64,000 bases of DNA. It comes from JAUILA01 sp050289805 (lineage in GTDB: Bacteria > Bacteroidota > Bacteroidia > Cytophagales > Cyclobacteriaceae). The notes beneath the pieces are model-generated. The model was not told the DNA's origin. It did not search any database and saw only the letters and a program-made list of their open reading frames with translations. The position numbers were made by a program, and so were the translations under genes. The stretch is from positions 88,991 to 152,990 of the forward strand of contig JBNKGL010000007.1 in the NCBI GenBank assembly GCA_050289805.1, given 5' to 3'. Positions 35,721-44,529 of this stretch are shown here, one piece after another (positions within the stretch are counted from its first letter, which is position 1; each line of letters begins with the position of its first letter).

Positions 35721-37301
35721 TTAATTTGTGTATTCCTTGGTTAGGTCTTCCGCAACGCTTTTCAATACCTCTGTTGTGGAATCTTCCAGCTTTCCGGCGC
35801 GCAGTGAAGCAAGAGCATCACTGTGTTTTGTGCGAAGGATATCCAGGAAATTGCGCTCGAATTCACGCACTTTTTCAACAGGCACTTCATCGATCATTCC
35901 ATTCGTGGAAACATAGATGGTAGCCACCTGCTCCTCTACAGGAACTGGTGAAAACTGAGGCTGCTTCAATATCTCAAGGTTTCTGCGTCCACGCTCAATG
36001 GTAAGTTTTGTAGCAGCGTCAAGATCAGACCCGAACTTTGCAAATGCTTCGAGTTCACGGAATTGCGCCTGGTCCAGTTTCAGAGTACCGGCTACTTTCT
36101 TCATTGACTTAATCTGTGCAGCTCCACCTACCCTTGATACGGAGATACCAACATTAATCGCAGGACGGATACCTGAGTTAAACAGGTTTGTTTCGAGGAA
36201 GATCTGTCCGTCTGTAATTGAGATCACGTTCGTAGGAATATAAGCCGAAACGTCACCTGCCTGAGTTTCAATAATTGGCAATGCGGTAAGAGATCCTCCC
36301 GCTTTAACAATGCTGGTGAGTGACTCGGGAAGATCGTTCATCTGCGATGCAATTTCCTGGCTTTCGGTGATCTTCGCAGCGCGCTCCAAAAGGCGTGAGT
36401 GAAGATAAAATACATCACCAGGATATGCTTCACGTCCCGGAGGACGACGAAGAAGCAGCGATACTTCACGGTATGCAACCGCCTGTTTCGACAAGTCATC
36501 ATAAATTACCAGTGCAGGTCGGCCGGTATCCCGGAAGAACTCACCAATAGATGCTCCTGTAAAAGGGGCAAAGAACTGCATTGGAGCAGGATCCGAAGCG
36601 GCAGCAGAAACTACCACTGTGTAATCCATAGCACCGGCTTTTTCAAGCGCAGCTACAACACCCGCTACGGTAGATGCTTTCTGTCCACAGGCAACATAAA
36701 TACAGTAAACAGGTTCGCCTTTTTCGTAAAATTCCTTCTGGTTGATAATGGTATCCAGTGCAACAGCTGTCTTTCCAGTCTGACGGTCACCGATGATCAA
36801 TTCACGCTGTCCGCGTCCGATGGGAATCATGGAGTCAATTGCTTTGATACCCGTTTGAAGCGGCTCATTCACTGGCTGTCGGTAGATCACACCCGGCGCT
36901 TTACGCTCAAGCGGCATCTCATAAAGATCTCCGGTGATAGGACCTTTTCCGTCAATTGGATTTCCAAGTGTGTCAACAACACGACCCAGCATTCCATCCC
37001 CAGCCTTGATTGATGCAATTCTTCCGGTTCGCTTTACGGTATCACCTTCACGAATATCCTGTGATTCACCCAAAAGTACGGCACCCACATTGTCTTCTTC
37101 AAGGTTCAGTACAAGTGCTTTCAATCCGTTTTCGAATTCGAGCAATTCTCCTGACTGAGCTTTAGAAAGCCCATAGATGCGGGCTACACCATCACCGACT
37201 TCCAGTACGGTACCTACTTCTTCTAATTCAGCTTCAGTTTTCGCTCCTGAAAGTTGTTCTCTCAGTATCGCTGAAACTTCATCGGGTCTTACGTCTGCCA
37301 T
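35721..37301 (-). CDS. atpA: ATP synthase F1 alpha subunit
   Basis: 526 residues. The Walker A loop is GDRQTGKTAVALD and Walker B is ALVIYDDLSKQA; the arginine finger region SISRVGG reads SVSRVGGAAQ. This is the non-catalytic nucleotide-binding subunit of the head. It lies 45 bases upstream of atpG and 18 bases downstream of atpH, as expected for a single transcript. Confidence 0.97.
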   Translation of the reverse strand: MADVRPDEVSAILREQLSGAKTEAELEEVGTVLEVGDGVARIYGLSKAQSGELLEFENGLKALVLNLEEDNVGAVLLGESQDIREGDTVKRTGRIASIKAGDGMLGRVVDTLGNPIDGKGPITGDLYEMPLERKAPGVIYRQPVNEPLQTGIKAIDSMIPIGRGQRELIIGDRQTGKTAVALDTIINQKEFYEKGEPVYCIYVACGQKASTVAGVVAALEKAGAMDYTVVVSAAASDPAPMQFFAPFTGASIGEFFRDTGRPALVIYDDLSKQAVAYREVSLLLRRPPGREAYPGDVFYLHSRLLERAAKITESQEIASQMNDLPESLTSIVKAGGSLTALPIIETQAGDVSAYIPTNVISITDGQIFLETNLFNSGIRPAINVGISVSRVGGAAQIKSMKKVAGTLKLDQAQFRELEAFAKFGSDLDAATKLTIERGRRNLEILKQPQFSPVPVEEQVATIYVSTNGMIDEVPVEKVREFERNFLDILRTKHSDALASLRAGKLEDSTTEVLKSVAEDLTKEYTN

Positions 37302-37319
37302 GATAATAAGCTATTAAAG

Positions 37320-37880
37320 TTAAATTTCTTTGTTATAATGATTCTGGCTGAATCCTTTCGCCAGAGTTTTAAGTTTTGTTCTAATGGAATCATCGATTTG
37401 CTGATCGCCCATTTTCAGGACATACCCGCCGATGATATCGCTGTTCACAATTTCCTTCAGATCAATATCCTTCTTACCGGTAATTTTCACTACCATGTCT
37501 TTCATTTCAGTACGAAGGGCCTCGTTAAGCGGGATCGCAGTTGTTACACTTGCAACACCAATTTGCTTGATAATGTTGTACTGATTTTCAAATTCACGGG
37601 CAATTGCCGGCATGATCGCTTCCCGGTTTTTTCGGGTAATGATATCAAAGATCGCCAGCGTAAGTGAATGAACCTTATCCTTGAAAACACTCTGAAGGAT
37701 GGCCCTTTTCTTGTCATGCTTGATCACAGGATTTTTCAGCATGAGCACGAACGCTGTGTTTTCTTTACAAACCTTGGAAAAGAGTAACATATCATTATGC
37801 ACCTCTTCCAGGACCCCCTGTTCATTTGCCAGTTCCAGCAATGATTTTGCGTATCTTGAAGCAGCTCTGAAGTCGGACAT
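37320..37880 (-). CDS. atpH: ATP synthase F1 delta subunit
   Basis: 186 residues, normal length. It starts with the family pattern SRYAKSLLELANEQG and contains KNPVIKHDKKRAIL and the C-terminal GGYVLKMGDQQIDDSIRTKL. Delta caps the alpha3beta3 head and binds the b-subunit stator. It starts four bases after the atpF stop. Confidence 0.94.
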   Translation of the reverse strand: MSDFRAASRYAKSLLELANEQGVLEEVHNDMLLFSKVCKENTAFVLMLKNPVIKHDKKRAILQSVFKDKVHSLTLAIFDIITRKNREAIMPAIAREFENQYNIIKQIGVASVTTAIPLNEALRTEMKDMVVKITGKKDIDLKEIVNSDIIGGYVLKMGDQQIDDSIRTKLKTLAKGFSQNHYNKEI

Positions 37881-37884
37881 GATC

Positions 37885-38379
37885 TTAGTTAAGGTTTGCG
37901 TCTTTTACATATTTTTCGATCAGCGCTGTCTGGGCCTTATCATCCTGCAGCTTTTCACGAAGAATATTTTCAGTCACCTCAAGAACGAGACCTGCTACCT
38001 GATTCTTAACATCAGACAACGCCGCCTGTTTCTCGGTATTGATAGCTGCCTTTGCATCGGCGATCATTTTTTCAGCCTGTTTAGCGGCATCTTCCTTCGC
38101 TTCTTCCTTGATGCTGTTGGCCACTTCACGAGCTTCCTTCAGGATCACATCGCGTTCCACACGCGCCTCATCCATCATTTTTTTGTTATCTGCCTGCAGC
38201 TTGGCCATTTCTTCCTTGGCTTTTTCCGCGGCATCCAGCGCACTTTGAATTGATTCCTCACGAATTCTAAGCGAATTCAAAATAGGCTTCCATGCATATT
38301 TTGCCAATAGGAAAAACAGGATCACAAAAATGATCGTTTGCCAGATAATTAAGCCAGTTCCCGGGGTTAATAATTCCAT
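37885..38379 (-). CDS. atpF: ATP synthase Fo b subunit
   Basis: 164 residues: one N-terminal membrane helix (LIIWQTIIFVILFFLLAKYAW) and then a long charged alanine/glutamate-rich helix forming the peripheral stalk. The family motif AWKPI is at the membrane exit. It is placed between atpE and atpH. A single b-type gene is present, so the stalk is probably a homodimer. Confidence 0.94.
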   Translation of the reverse strand: MELLTPGTGLIIWQTIIFVILFFLLAKYAWKPILNSLRIREESIQSALDAAEKAKEEMAKLQADNKKMMDEARVERDVILKEAREVANSIKEEAKEDAAKQAEKMIADAKAAINTEKQAALSDVKNQVAGLVLEVTENILREKLQDDKAQTALIEKYVKDANLN

Positions 38380-38450
38380 GTGTTATATCTTATACCTTGT
38401 AAAATCAACAATAAAAATGGCTCCGCGGCCTAACGCCGCGGAGAACCCAT

Positions 38451-38696
38451 TTATGCTTTGAATGAAATAAGCAAACAAACAACAACACCGAAAAGCGCGA
38501 TTACCTCAATAAGGGCAGCGATGATCAGCATAGCAGTCTGTACTTTTCCAGCAGCCTCAGGCTGACGGGCCATGGCTTCCATAGCGGAGCCACCAATTTT
38601 ACCAATTCCAAGACCGGCGCCTATCGCAACCAGACCAGAACCGATGCCAGCACCCATAATTGCCAGGCTCATGTCTACTAAAATCTGTAATAACAT
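38451..38696 (-). CDS. atpE: ATP synthase Fo c subunit
   Basis: 81 residues, two membrane helices joined by the polar loop ARQPEAAGK (residues 43-51). The ion-binding carboxylate is Glu64 in AALIEVIALFG. The residues after it (Val65, Ile66) are not the Ser/Thr pair of Na+-binding c-rings, so proton coupling is likely. The first helix is glycine-rich (GAGIGSGLVAIGAGLGIG), giving tight packing of the ring. Confidence 0.96.
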   Translation of the reverse strand: MLLQILVDMSLAIMGAGIGSGLVAIGAGLGIGKIGGSAMEAMARQPEAAGKVQTAMLIIAALIEVIALFGVVVCLLISFKA

Positions 38697-38728
38697 AGTT
38701 TTATATTTATTAATTGAACAAAGGTTCC

Positions 38729-39790
38729 TTATGCTAACCCGGTATCTACATCATTTTCCACATGATGATGATCCTCTGTTGCCAGACCAATGTAAAGCGC
38801 AGAGAACATCGTGAACACATAAGCCTGAATGGCCGCCACAAGAATCTCAATGAGGTTGATAAAAAGTACAATCGCTGTACTTCCCAATCCCACGAAATAG
38901 CTGCGGAAGATAAAGACCAATCCAATCAGGCTCAGTATTACAATGTGACCAGCAGTTATCGCCACGAAAAGACGTATCATCAGTGAGATCGGCTTGGTGA
39001 AAATACCAATGATCTCAACCGGGACAATTATAATCTTCAAAGGCAATGGTACTCCGGGTGTATTAAATATGTGGTTCCAATAATGTTTGTTACCACTGAA
39101 ATTTGTTATTAAAAAGGTGAAAATCGCCAGCACGAATGTTACTGCGATATTACCTGTAAGGTTCGCCGCTCCAGGCAGCAAGCCGAGAATATTTCCGAAA
39201 AGAATAAAGAAAAACAAGGTTAACAGATAGGGGGTATATTTTTCATATCCCCTGCCAATATTTGGCTTGATCACTTCGTCCTTGATGAAAAGGATTACCG
39301 GTTCGAAAAATGACTGGATCCCTGAGGGCGCTCTTCCTTCATTTTTCGTATAGGCACGTGCTACGGAAATAAATACCAGGAGAAGCAATGCAGCATTTAG
39401 GAAAAGCATCGCAACATTTTTGGTAATGGAAACATCAAGAACAGAGGCCTCACTCCCTTCAATGGAAATATGACCATGATCCAGGACATATCCGTTGTAG
39501 GGCTTCAGATTGTGCTCCTCATCATAAAAATTGGAAGAAGAAAATACATCCAGTCCTCTTTCCTCAGAATATACGATGATCGGCAAGTATAATGTGCCAT
39601 AATGGCCGTCGGCGAAATGCCAGATGTGATCATCCACAACGTGGTGCATGATCATATCTCCCGGATTAAACTCCTCACCCTCACTTTCGGCTGCCTGAGC
39701 TCCGGTGATGCTGAATGACAAAAAAGCAATGACAGCTGTGAGCGCCATTGCCATCTTTCTGAATGAATTTCTTACGTGGCTATCAATCAT
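38729..39790 (-). CDS. atpB: ATP synthase Fo a subunit, with periplasmic N-terminal extension
   Basis: 353 residues, about 100 longer than the E. coli protein, as is usual in Bacteroidota. Residues 1-33 look like a cleavable signal (MAMALTAVIAFLSFSITGAQA after a basic start). A hydrophilic region (~34-130) precedes the membrane helices. The essential arginine lies in KPISLMIRLFVAITAGH. This subunit provides the proton half-channels. The ATG at 39790 sits about 40 bases below a TACCTTTG box, which probably drives the whole B-E-F-H-A-G operon. Confidence 0.95.
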   Translation of the reverse strand: MIDSHVRNSFRKMAMALTAVIAFLSFSITGAQAAESEGEEFNPGDMIMHHVVDDHIWHFADGHYGTLYLPIIVYSEERGLDVFSSSNFYDEEHNLKPYNGYVLDHGHISIEGSEASVLDVSITKNVAMLFLNAALLLLVFISVARAYTKNEGRAPSGIQSFFEPVILFIKDEVIKPNIGRGYEKYTPYLLTLFFFILFGNILGLLPGAANLTGNIAVTFVLAIFTFLITNFSGNKHYWNHIFNTPGVPLPLKIIIVPVEIIGIFTKPISLMIRLFVAITAGHIVILSLIGLVFIFRSYFVGLGSTAIVLFINLIEILVAAIQAYVFTMFSALYIGLATEDHHHVENDVDTGLA

Positions 39791-39827
39791 TTATGTACTT
39801 GCAGTCAGGGTCCTCAAAATTCGACTG

Positions 39828-39835
39828 CAAAGGTA
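39828..39835 (-). promoter_or_regulatory. -7 box upstream of atpB
   Basis: Minus-strand TACCTTTG, a full TAnnTTTG match, about 38 bases before the atpB ATG in the 95-base gap after the small membrane gene. The upstream region is T-rich, but a TTTG occurs only at a short 13-base spacing. Confidence 0.5.
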
Positions 39836-39885
39836 GATAAGAATGCCCCAAAAAAAAATAATTTTGATTTAATTTCTGTCCCCTA

Positions 39886-40269
39886 TTACTGAGACACGCG
39901 TATATAACGGAACAGACTTGTAATTTCAAGTACGGTGAACAGCACATATCCAACAAAGAAGAAAAGTACGTTGGCCCGGGCATGTGCGGGATCCGAATAA
40001 ATCATATAGAAATTGTAGGCGCCAAACAGCAGGAGTTTTACAGCCGTCCCTGCAATGACGATCTGGACGAAAAGCTGCGGGGTCACGGTAAAAATGCTTG
40101 CCAGGAAGATCAGGAGAATTACCAGGAACAGGATAAATACAGACAAGTAGGGATAGGTTACCTCAGAAAGCTCCGGCCACGCGAACTGTAATAACCGAAA
40201 CGATATCAGAAAGAGCACTGCCATTCCTGCAAGGAGAGCGGCAAACTTAAAAAATGCCTTTTTATTCAT
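39886..40269 (-). CDS. Four-helix membrane protein in the atpI position
   Basis: 127 residues from the ATG at 40269 (MNKKAFFKFAALLAGMAVLF), overlapping the AtpZ-like gene by eight bases. Four hydrophobic helices and little else. Position just before atpB suggests an AtpI-like role, helping c-ring assembly or Mg transport for the ATP synthase, but sequence similarity is too faint for a firm name. Confidence 0.6.
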   Translation of the reverse strand: MNKKAFFKFAALLAGMAVLFLISFRLLQFAWPELSEVTYPYLSVFILFLVILLIFLASIFTVTPQLFVQIVIAGTAVKLLLFGAYNFYMIYSDPAHARANVLFFFVGYVLFTVLEITSLFRYIRVSQ

Positions 40270-40489
40270 CTGAAATCCGTTTGATAAGCAGGTAAATTGA
40301 CCCAGCGAGTGCAATCATTAAAAAAAGGAGGAGGAAAACAGGAAACTGCCAGCCGATCCATTTATCCATATAATACCCACCAGCGCCAGCAATTGCCAGT
40401 GTAACGACCAGCTGAAGACCGAGGTTGGCAAATTTAAGATACTGGTTGGCGTGCTGGGTTACTTTGCCCGGTTTGTTGGGTTCTTCCAT
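40262..40489 (-). CDS. atpZ: AtpZ/AtpI-family small membrane protein
   Basis: 75 residues with two helices. The pattern LGLQLVVTLAIAGAGGYYMDKWIG followed by FLLLFLMIALAGSIYLLIK is that of the AtpZ/AtpI family (often labelled putative F0F1 ATPase subunit), proposed to carry Ca/Mg or to assist assembly. The start overlaps the bactofilin 3' end by 56 bases, an unusually deep overlap, and the stop overlaps the next membrane gene. Confidence 0.75.
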   Translation of the reverse strand: MEEPNKPGKVTQHANQYLKFANLGLQLVVTLAIAGAGGYYMDKWIGWQFPVFLLLFLMIALAGSIYLLIKRISDE

Positions 40490-40874
40490 TATCGTTCGGT
40501 GTTGTACTGTTCGATGTTACGCCCATTCGGCATGCCCCGTTAAATGCGGCACCGGATTCCACGATTAATTTATTGGTCGTAATGTCACCATGGATCAGGG
40601 AACTGGGCTTAAGTACCAGGGTATCGTAAACACGAATATTGCCCTTCAGCTCACCTTCAACCTCCGCATTCTGAGCGGTAACATCACCTTCAATTTTTGA
40701 TGATTGTCCCAGAACGATTTTTGCCTCGGTTTTTACGTTGCCTTTCACATCACCCTCGATACGTATGTTACCATTTGTTTCCAGGTTTCCTTCCAGCAGC
40801 GTACCTTTTGTAATGATATTACTGGTATTGCTCTGAATTTCTACATTGCGCTGATCATCCTTGGCATTAAACAT
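40434..40874 (-). CDS. Bactofilin
   Basis: 146 residues: a short tail, a core of glycine-spaced beta repeats (EGNLETNGNIRIEGDVKGNV, then EGDVTAQNAEVEGELKGNI) from ~25 to 115, and a disordered Thr/Asn/Gln-rich C-terminus. Bactofilins polymerise without nucleotide into membrane-associated filaments that position cell-wall enzymes. The M23 peptidase gene ten bases upstream fits the recurrent bactofilin-peptidase pairing. The disordered tail is encoded by the region overlapping the AtpZ-like gene. Confidence 0.88.
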   Translation of the reverse strand: MFNAKDDQRNVEIQSNTSNIITKGTLLEGNLETNGNIRIEGDVKGNVKTEAKIVLGQSSKIEGDVTAQNAEVEGELKGNIRVYDTLVLKPSSLIHGDITTNKLIVESGAAFNGACRMGVTSNSTTPNDNGRTQQTGQSNPARQPVS

Positions 40875-40884
40875 GGCTATTTCG

Positions 40885-41748
40885 TTAAAAGGTTACAAAT
40901 TCCTCCGGGTTCACCGAATTCCCGTTTAACCAAAGTTCGAAATGAAGGTGAGGCCCGTCTGTGAGGTCGCCGGTGTTTCCAATGATTGAAATAATTTCGC
41001 CGGCATTAACAAAATTACCAACTTTTTTCAAGAGTTCAGCATTATGCTTATATACCGATATCAGGTTACTGCGATGTTGCACGGCAATCACATAACCGGA
41101 ATCCTGTGTCCATGAGGCCATAATCACCGTCCCGTCTGCAATGCATTTTACCGGTTCGTTCTTTTTGGCAACCACATCCACCCCATAATGTCCATCCTTC
41201 ACATTATACGGGGCAGATACAAATCCTGCAATCGGCGAGAACAGAAACACTTCGCGAAGTTCACGATAGCTGCCCGATGTATTGATCAGGGACATATCGG
41301 TCTGCTCAAACTCCTGCCGAAACATGGAATCAATGGGGGATACTTCAGAAACATCAATTTCTGTATTTACAGGAGGAGCACTGCGCTGCATTTCTTCAAC
41401 ATCCATAAAAACGTCGGTCGTATCGCCGCTAAGTACCCGCTTGAAGTTATTGATGAATCGGTCCTTGCTTTCGACTTCAAGTGCGAGGGAATCCACCTTA
41501 ACGGTAAGTTCCGCCAGCCGCCGGCTGGCTTCCATCTGGGCATACCGCGGATCAAACCACTGATTGAGCAGCGTCTTGACCAGGAAAAGACTCAAAAAAA
41601 GCATGATCACAAAAAATACCACTGCGATCAGGATGACGCGCGCATAGGTAAAGGAAAATGTTGACTTTTCGGCGAAATTCTCCTCGTTGCGGATGATCAG
41701 CAGGTACCGGTTGGTAAGCCAGCTGGATAATGTCTTTCTTGCCCTCAA
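40885..41748 (-). CDS. M23-family peptidoglycan endopeptidase, membrane-anchored
   Basis: 287 residues starting with TTG at 41748; the in-frame stop at 41767-41769 leaves no ATG or GTG. One membrane helix (~36-60) is followed by a coiled linker and a C-terminal LytM domain (~175-287) with zinc ligands in HYGVD and HLHFELW. The helix near the N-terminus, not a cleaved signal, points to an inner-membrane protein facing the periplasm. It likely cleaves cross-links where the bactofilin polymer sits. A TAATTTTG -7 box lies 27 bases before the start. Confidence 0.9.
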   Translation of the reverse strand: MRARKTLSSWLTNRYLLIIRNEENFAEKSTFSFTYARVILIAVVFFVIMLFLSLFLVKTLLNQWFDPRYAQMEASRRLAELTVKVDSLALEVESKDRFINNFKRVLSGDTTDVFMDVEEMQRSAPPVNTEIDVSEVSPIDSMFRQEFEQTDMSLINTSGSYRELREVFLFSPIAGFVSAPYNVKDGHYGVDVVAKKNEPVKCIADGTVIMASWTQDSGYVIAVQHRSNLISVYKHNAELLKKVGNFVNAGEIISIIGNTGDLTDGPHLHFELWLNGNSVNPEEFVTF

Positions 41749-41774
41749 TATTCCATAAATTTCTTCCTAATTAA

Positions 41775-41782
41775 CAAAATTA
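41775..41782 (-). promoter_or_regulatory. -7 box upstream of the M23 peptidase gene
   Basis: Minus-strand TAATTTTG, a full TAnnTTTG match, 26 bases before the TTG start at 41748. It lies in the 135-base divergent gap shared with the PorW/SprE-like gene. Confidence 0.45.
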
Positions 41783-41883
41783 TAGATTCCAGTCCATTAT
41801 TGTATGAAATGAGGTACTTTTTACGTTTCCTCTACTAAACATCGTTGCCATAATTTAAGTAATTTAGAGGTAGTATTTTTAAA

Positions 41884-44529
41884 ATGTATGCATACGCTGT
41901 TCAAACCATTATTAATTTGATACGCAGCTTCGGTATAATTATTAGCACAGGCGCGTTATTTTTTGCGCTGTTCCTGATTTCCGGATGTTCCGCGGAAAGA
42001 AAAAATGTGATATCCAAAACCTATCACAATACCACTGCGCGGTATAATGCCATATTTTATGCAAAAAACCGCATCGCCGAAATTGAAGAGATCATTGAGA
42101 ACGAAAACGACAATAACTACGACCAGATTCTGAGGATCTATCCCTACTATGATTCGGTTATGGCCCTCTCATACCGTGAGCAGACTGAAGATGCCATAAA
42201 AAAAGCTTCTATCGCAATCGAACGGCATAAAAACTCAAGGTGGGTGGATGATGGTTACCTGCTCGTAGGAATTGCCCGCATGTATGATACTGATTACGTA
42301 AATGCGGTTGAGACCTTCAAGTACGTTTATAAAAACGGGGAAGATCATGAACGAATCATGGCACTGGCCTACCTGATGCGTTCCTACACCGATGACGGTG
42401 AATTCAGGAATGGTGTAGAGGTCTCAGGATACCTGGATAAGGAAAAGCTGAATAAGGAAGAATCAAAAGTGGTTTATATTAACCGTGCCTATCTGTACCA
42501 AATGATTGACGATGAAAATCAAATGGTACAAAACCTGGTGAAGGCAGCTCCCCTTTTAAAACGGAAAGACGGTAAGGGAAGACTCTATTTTATCATCGGT
42601 CAAATTTATGAATCCCTTGGATTTGAATCTGAAGCATATGGCTACTATCGCCAGTGTATTGCCAGCAATCCGGAATACGAACTTGACTTTCATGCACGAA
42701 TCCGGATGGCCCAGGTAGCGGAACTCAAAGGAGCCTCGGATGTAAAATCCACCAGAAAGTTATTTGAGAAATTACTGACCGATAAGAAAAACAAACAGTT
42801 CATAGATAAAATATACTATGAAATGGGCGAGTTTGAAGCCAAGCAGGGAAACCTTGAACAGGCAATCGATAATTACAAACTAGCGCTTGATGCAAGCACG
42901 CAGCCGAACCGTCAAAAATCACTGTCGTATCTGCGCCTCGGTCAGATCTATTTTGACAGTTTGAAAAGGTATTCCCTCGCAAAATCGTATTACGACAGTA
43001 CCATTCAGATCCTGCCAAAGGATTTTGAAGACTATGAGAAGATCGCCCGCCGGCAGGCAGTCCTTGCCGATTTCGTGGAACAAATAGATGCTATTCAATT
43101 GCAGGACAGCCTGCTCACCCTGGCCGGACAGGACAGCCTGATAACACGGAGGATGATCCGAACCCAACTTCAGCGCCAGGACAGCATCGAACAGCAAAAA
43201 GAAGAGAAAGCAGAGAAGGAGCGTGAAAGAACCGCCCGCAGAAACAATACCGTTCTGATGGGTGATAATACGGGATTTTCTTCCACCAGCTGGTATTTCG
43301 ACAACCCAACTGCAGTCGCCCAGGGCCAGTCGGAATTCCGCAGGATCTGGGGAGACCGTCCGCTTGAAGACCACTGGCGAAGATCCAACAAACAGGTATT
43401 CAAAAATTATGACGAACAGGCAGCACTCCAGGCAGATGCCGACGTGCCGGTAGAGATGCAGGATCCCGAAGAGGTTGCAGCGGCGATGGAAGCCAGGCTT
43501 GAAGCCCGCACCAACACCCTGATGGAAACGATCCCTTACACTAAACAGGAGCAGCAAAATAGTCTTGACATCATTGAAAATGCCCTGTTCCGTCTTGGCA
43601 ATATTTATTATTTCGATCTTGAAGAGGAAGAAAATGCAACGATAAATTTCGTTTCACTCATCGAACGGTTTCCGGGTTCAGAGCATGTTCCTGAAGTACT
43701 TTATCAGCTGATCCTTATTCATGAAAAAACCGATCCGGCGCAGGCAGAAGCATACAAGGAAAAACTCCTGAATGAATTTCCAAATACCACCTATGCTCAT
43801 CTTGTGAGAAATCCGAATTTTGATCTGGAAAACTCACAGGCCGTGGCAGCAGTAAAACGGGTCTATTCAGATGCTTATCGATTATACAATCAGGGCGAAT
43901 ATGCATTTGCGCTCGACAAACTTGACAGTGCCCTTGAAATCTCCCCTGAAACAAGTTTTACACCACAAATGGAATTGCTGAGAATCCTCGTGCTGGCAAA
44001 CAATGAAACGAAACAAACTTACGAGGGCAGGCTGGAATCTTTTATTCAGGAATATCCGGATTTTCCGATTACCCCCTATGCAGAGCAATTACTTCAAAAA
44101 TCAAGGGATTTCGCAACGGCAAATTCGAGAAGCACGGTGGTCTTCAGTGAGAACCGGAATCAGGAACATTATTTTGTATTGATTTATGACAGTGAAAACG
44201 GGGAGCAGCAGGCGGTTACGGAAACTATCCAGCTCTACAATACGCTCAACTTTGATGATCAGCAACTCAAACTTTCAACGCTGCAAATGGAAGGGAACCG
44301 TAGGGTATCCATTTTACGTTCCTTCGAAAACGGTCGTGATGCCTACCAGTATCTGAAAGAATTTGAAAAAAGAGGAGTGATCCCACAGGGAACTCTCAAC
44401 AGTAAAAGTTATACATTTGTAATTACGAAGGACAATTTCGATATTTTGTATCAGTCCAGGGATTTGGCATCCTACATGCAATTTTTTGATAAAAACTACA
44501 GGAATGGAATCTACGAACAAGGCCAATAA
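41884..44529 (+). CDS. porW: PorW/SprE-type TPR lipoprotein of the type IX secretion system
   Basis: 881 residues. The signal ends in the lipobox LISGC (Cys35). Immediately after comes the block NTTARYNAIFYAKNRI, characteristic of the PorW/SprE family, followed by TPR arrays (~95-420), a Q/E/R-rich linker with low complexity (~430-530), and further TPRs (~560-770). In the family it is a periplasmic-side lipoprotein needed for secretion and gliding, thought to link the PorP/PorK-N ring to other parts. Length matches SprE (about 870). PBP1A starts inside its 3' end (26-base overlap). Confidence 0.78.
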   Translation: MYAYAVQTIINLIRSFGIIISTGALFFALFLISGCSAERKNVISKTYHNTTARYNAIFYAKNRIAEIEEIIENENDNNYDQILRIYPYYDSVMALSYREQTEDAIKKASIAIERHKNSRWVDDGYLLVGIARMYDTDYVNAVETFKYVYKNGEDHERIMALAYLMRSYTDDGEFRNGVEVSGYLDKEKLNKEESKVVYINRAYLYQMIDDENQMVQNLVKAAPLLKRKDGKGRLYFIIGQIYESLGFESEAYGYYRQCIASNPEYELDFHARIRMAQVAELKGASDVKSTRKLFEKLLTDKKNKQFIDKIYYEMGEFEAKQGNLEQAIDNYKLALDASTQPNRQKSLSYLRLGQIYFDSLKRYSLAKSYYDSTIQILPKDFEDYEKIARRQAVLADFVEQIDAIQLQDSLLTLAGQDSLITRRMIRTQLQRQDSIEQQKEEKAEKERERTARRNNTVLMGDNTGFSSTSWYFDNPTAVAQGQSEFRRIWGDRPLEDHWRRSNKQVFKNYDEQAALQADADVPVEMQDPEEVAAAMEARLEARTNTLMETIPYTKQEQQNSLDIIENALFRLGNIYYFDLEEEENATINFVSLIERFPGSEHVPEVLYQLILIHEKTDPAQAEAYKEKLLNEFPNTTYAHLVRNPNFDLENSQAVAAVKRVYSDAYRLYNQGEYAFALDKLDSALEISPETSFTPQMELLRILVLANNETKQTYEGRLESFIQEYPDFPITPYAEQLLQKSRDFATANSRSTVVFSENRNQEHYFVLIYDSENGEQQAVTETIQLYNTLNFDDQQLKLSTLQMEGNRRVSILRSFENGRDAYQYLKEFEKRGVIPQGTLNSKSYTFVITKDNFDILYQSRDLASYMQFFDKNYRNGIYEQGQ

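Noticed and set aside
42919..43557. Open frame antisense to the PorW/SprE-like gene
   Set aside because: The product has no domain and an unusual composition; it mirrors the codon pattern of the sense gene.
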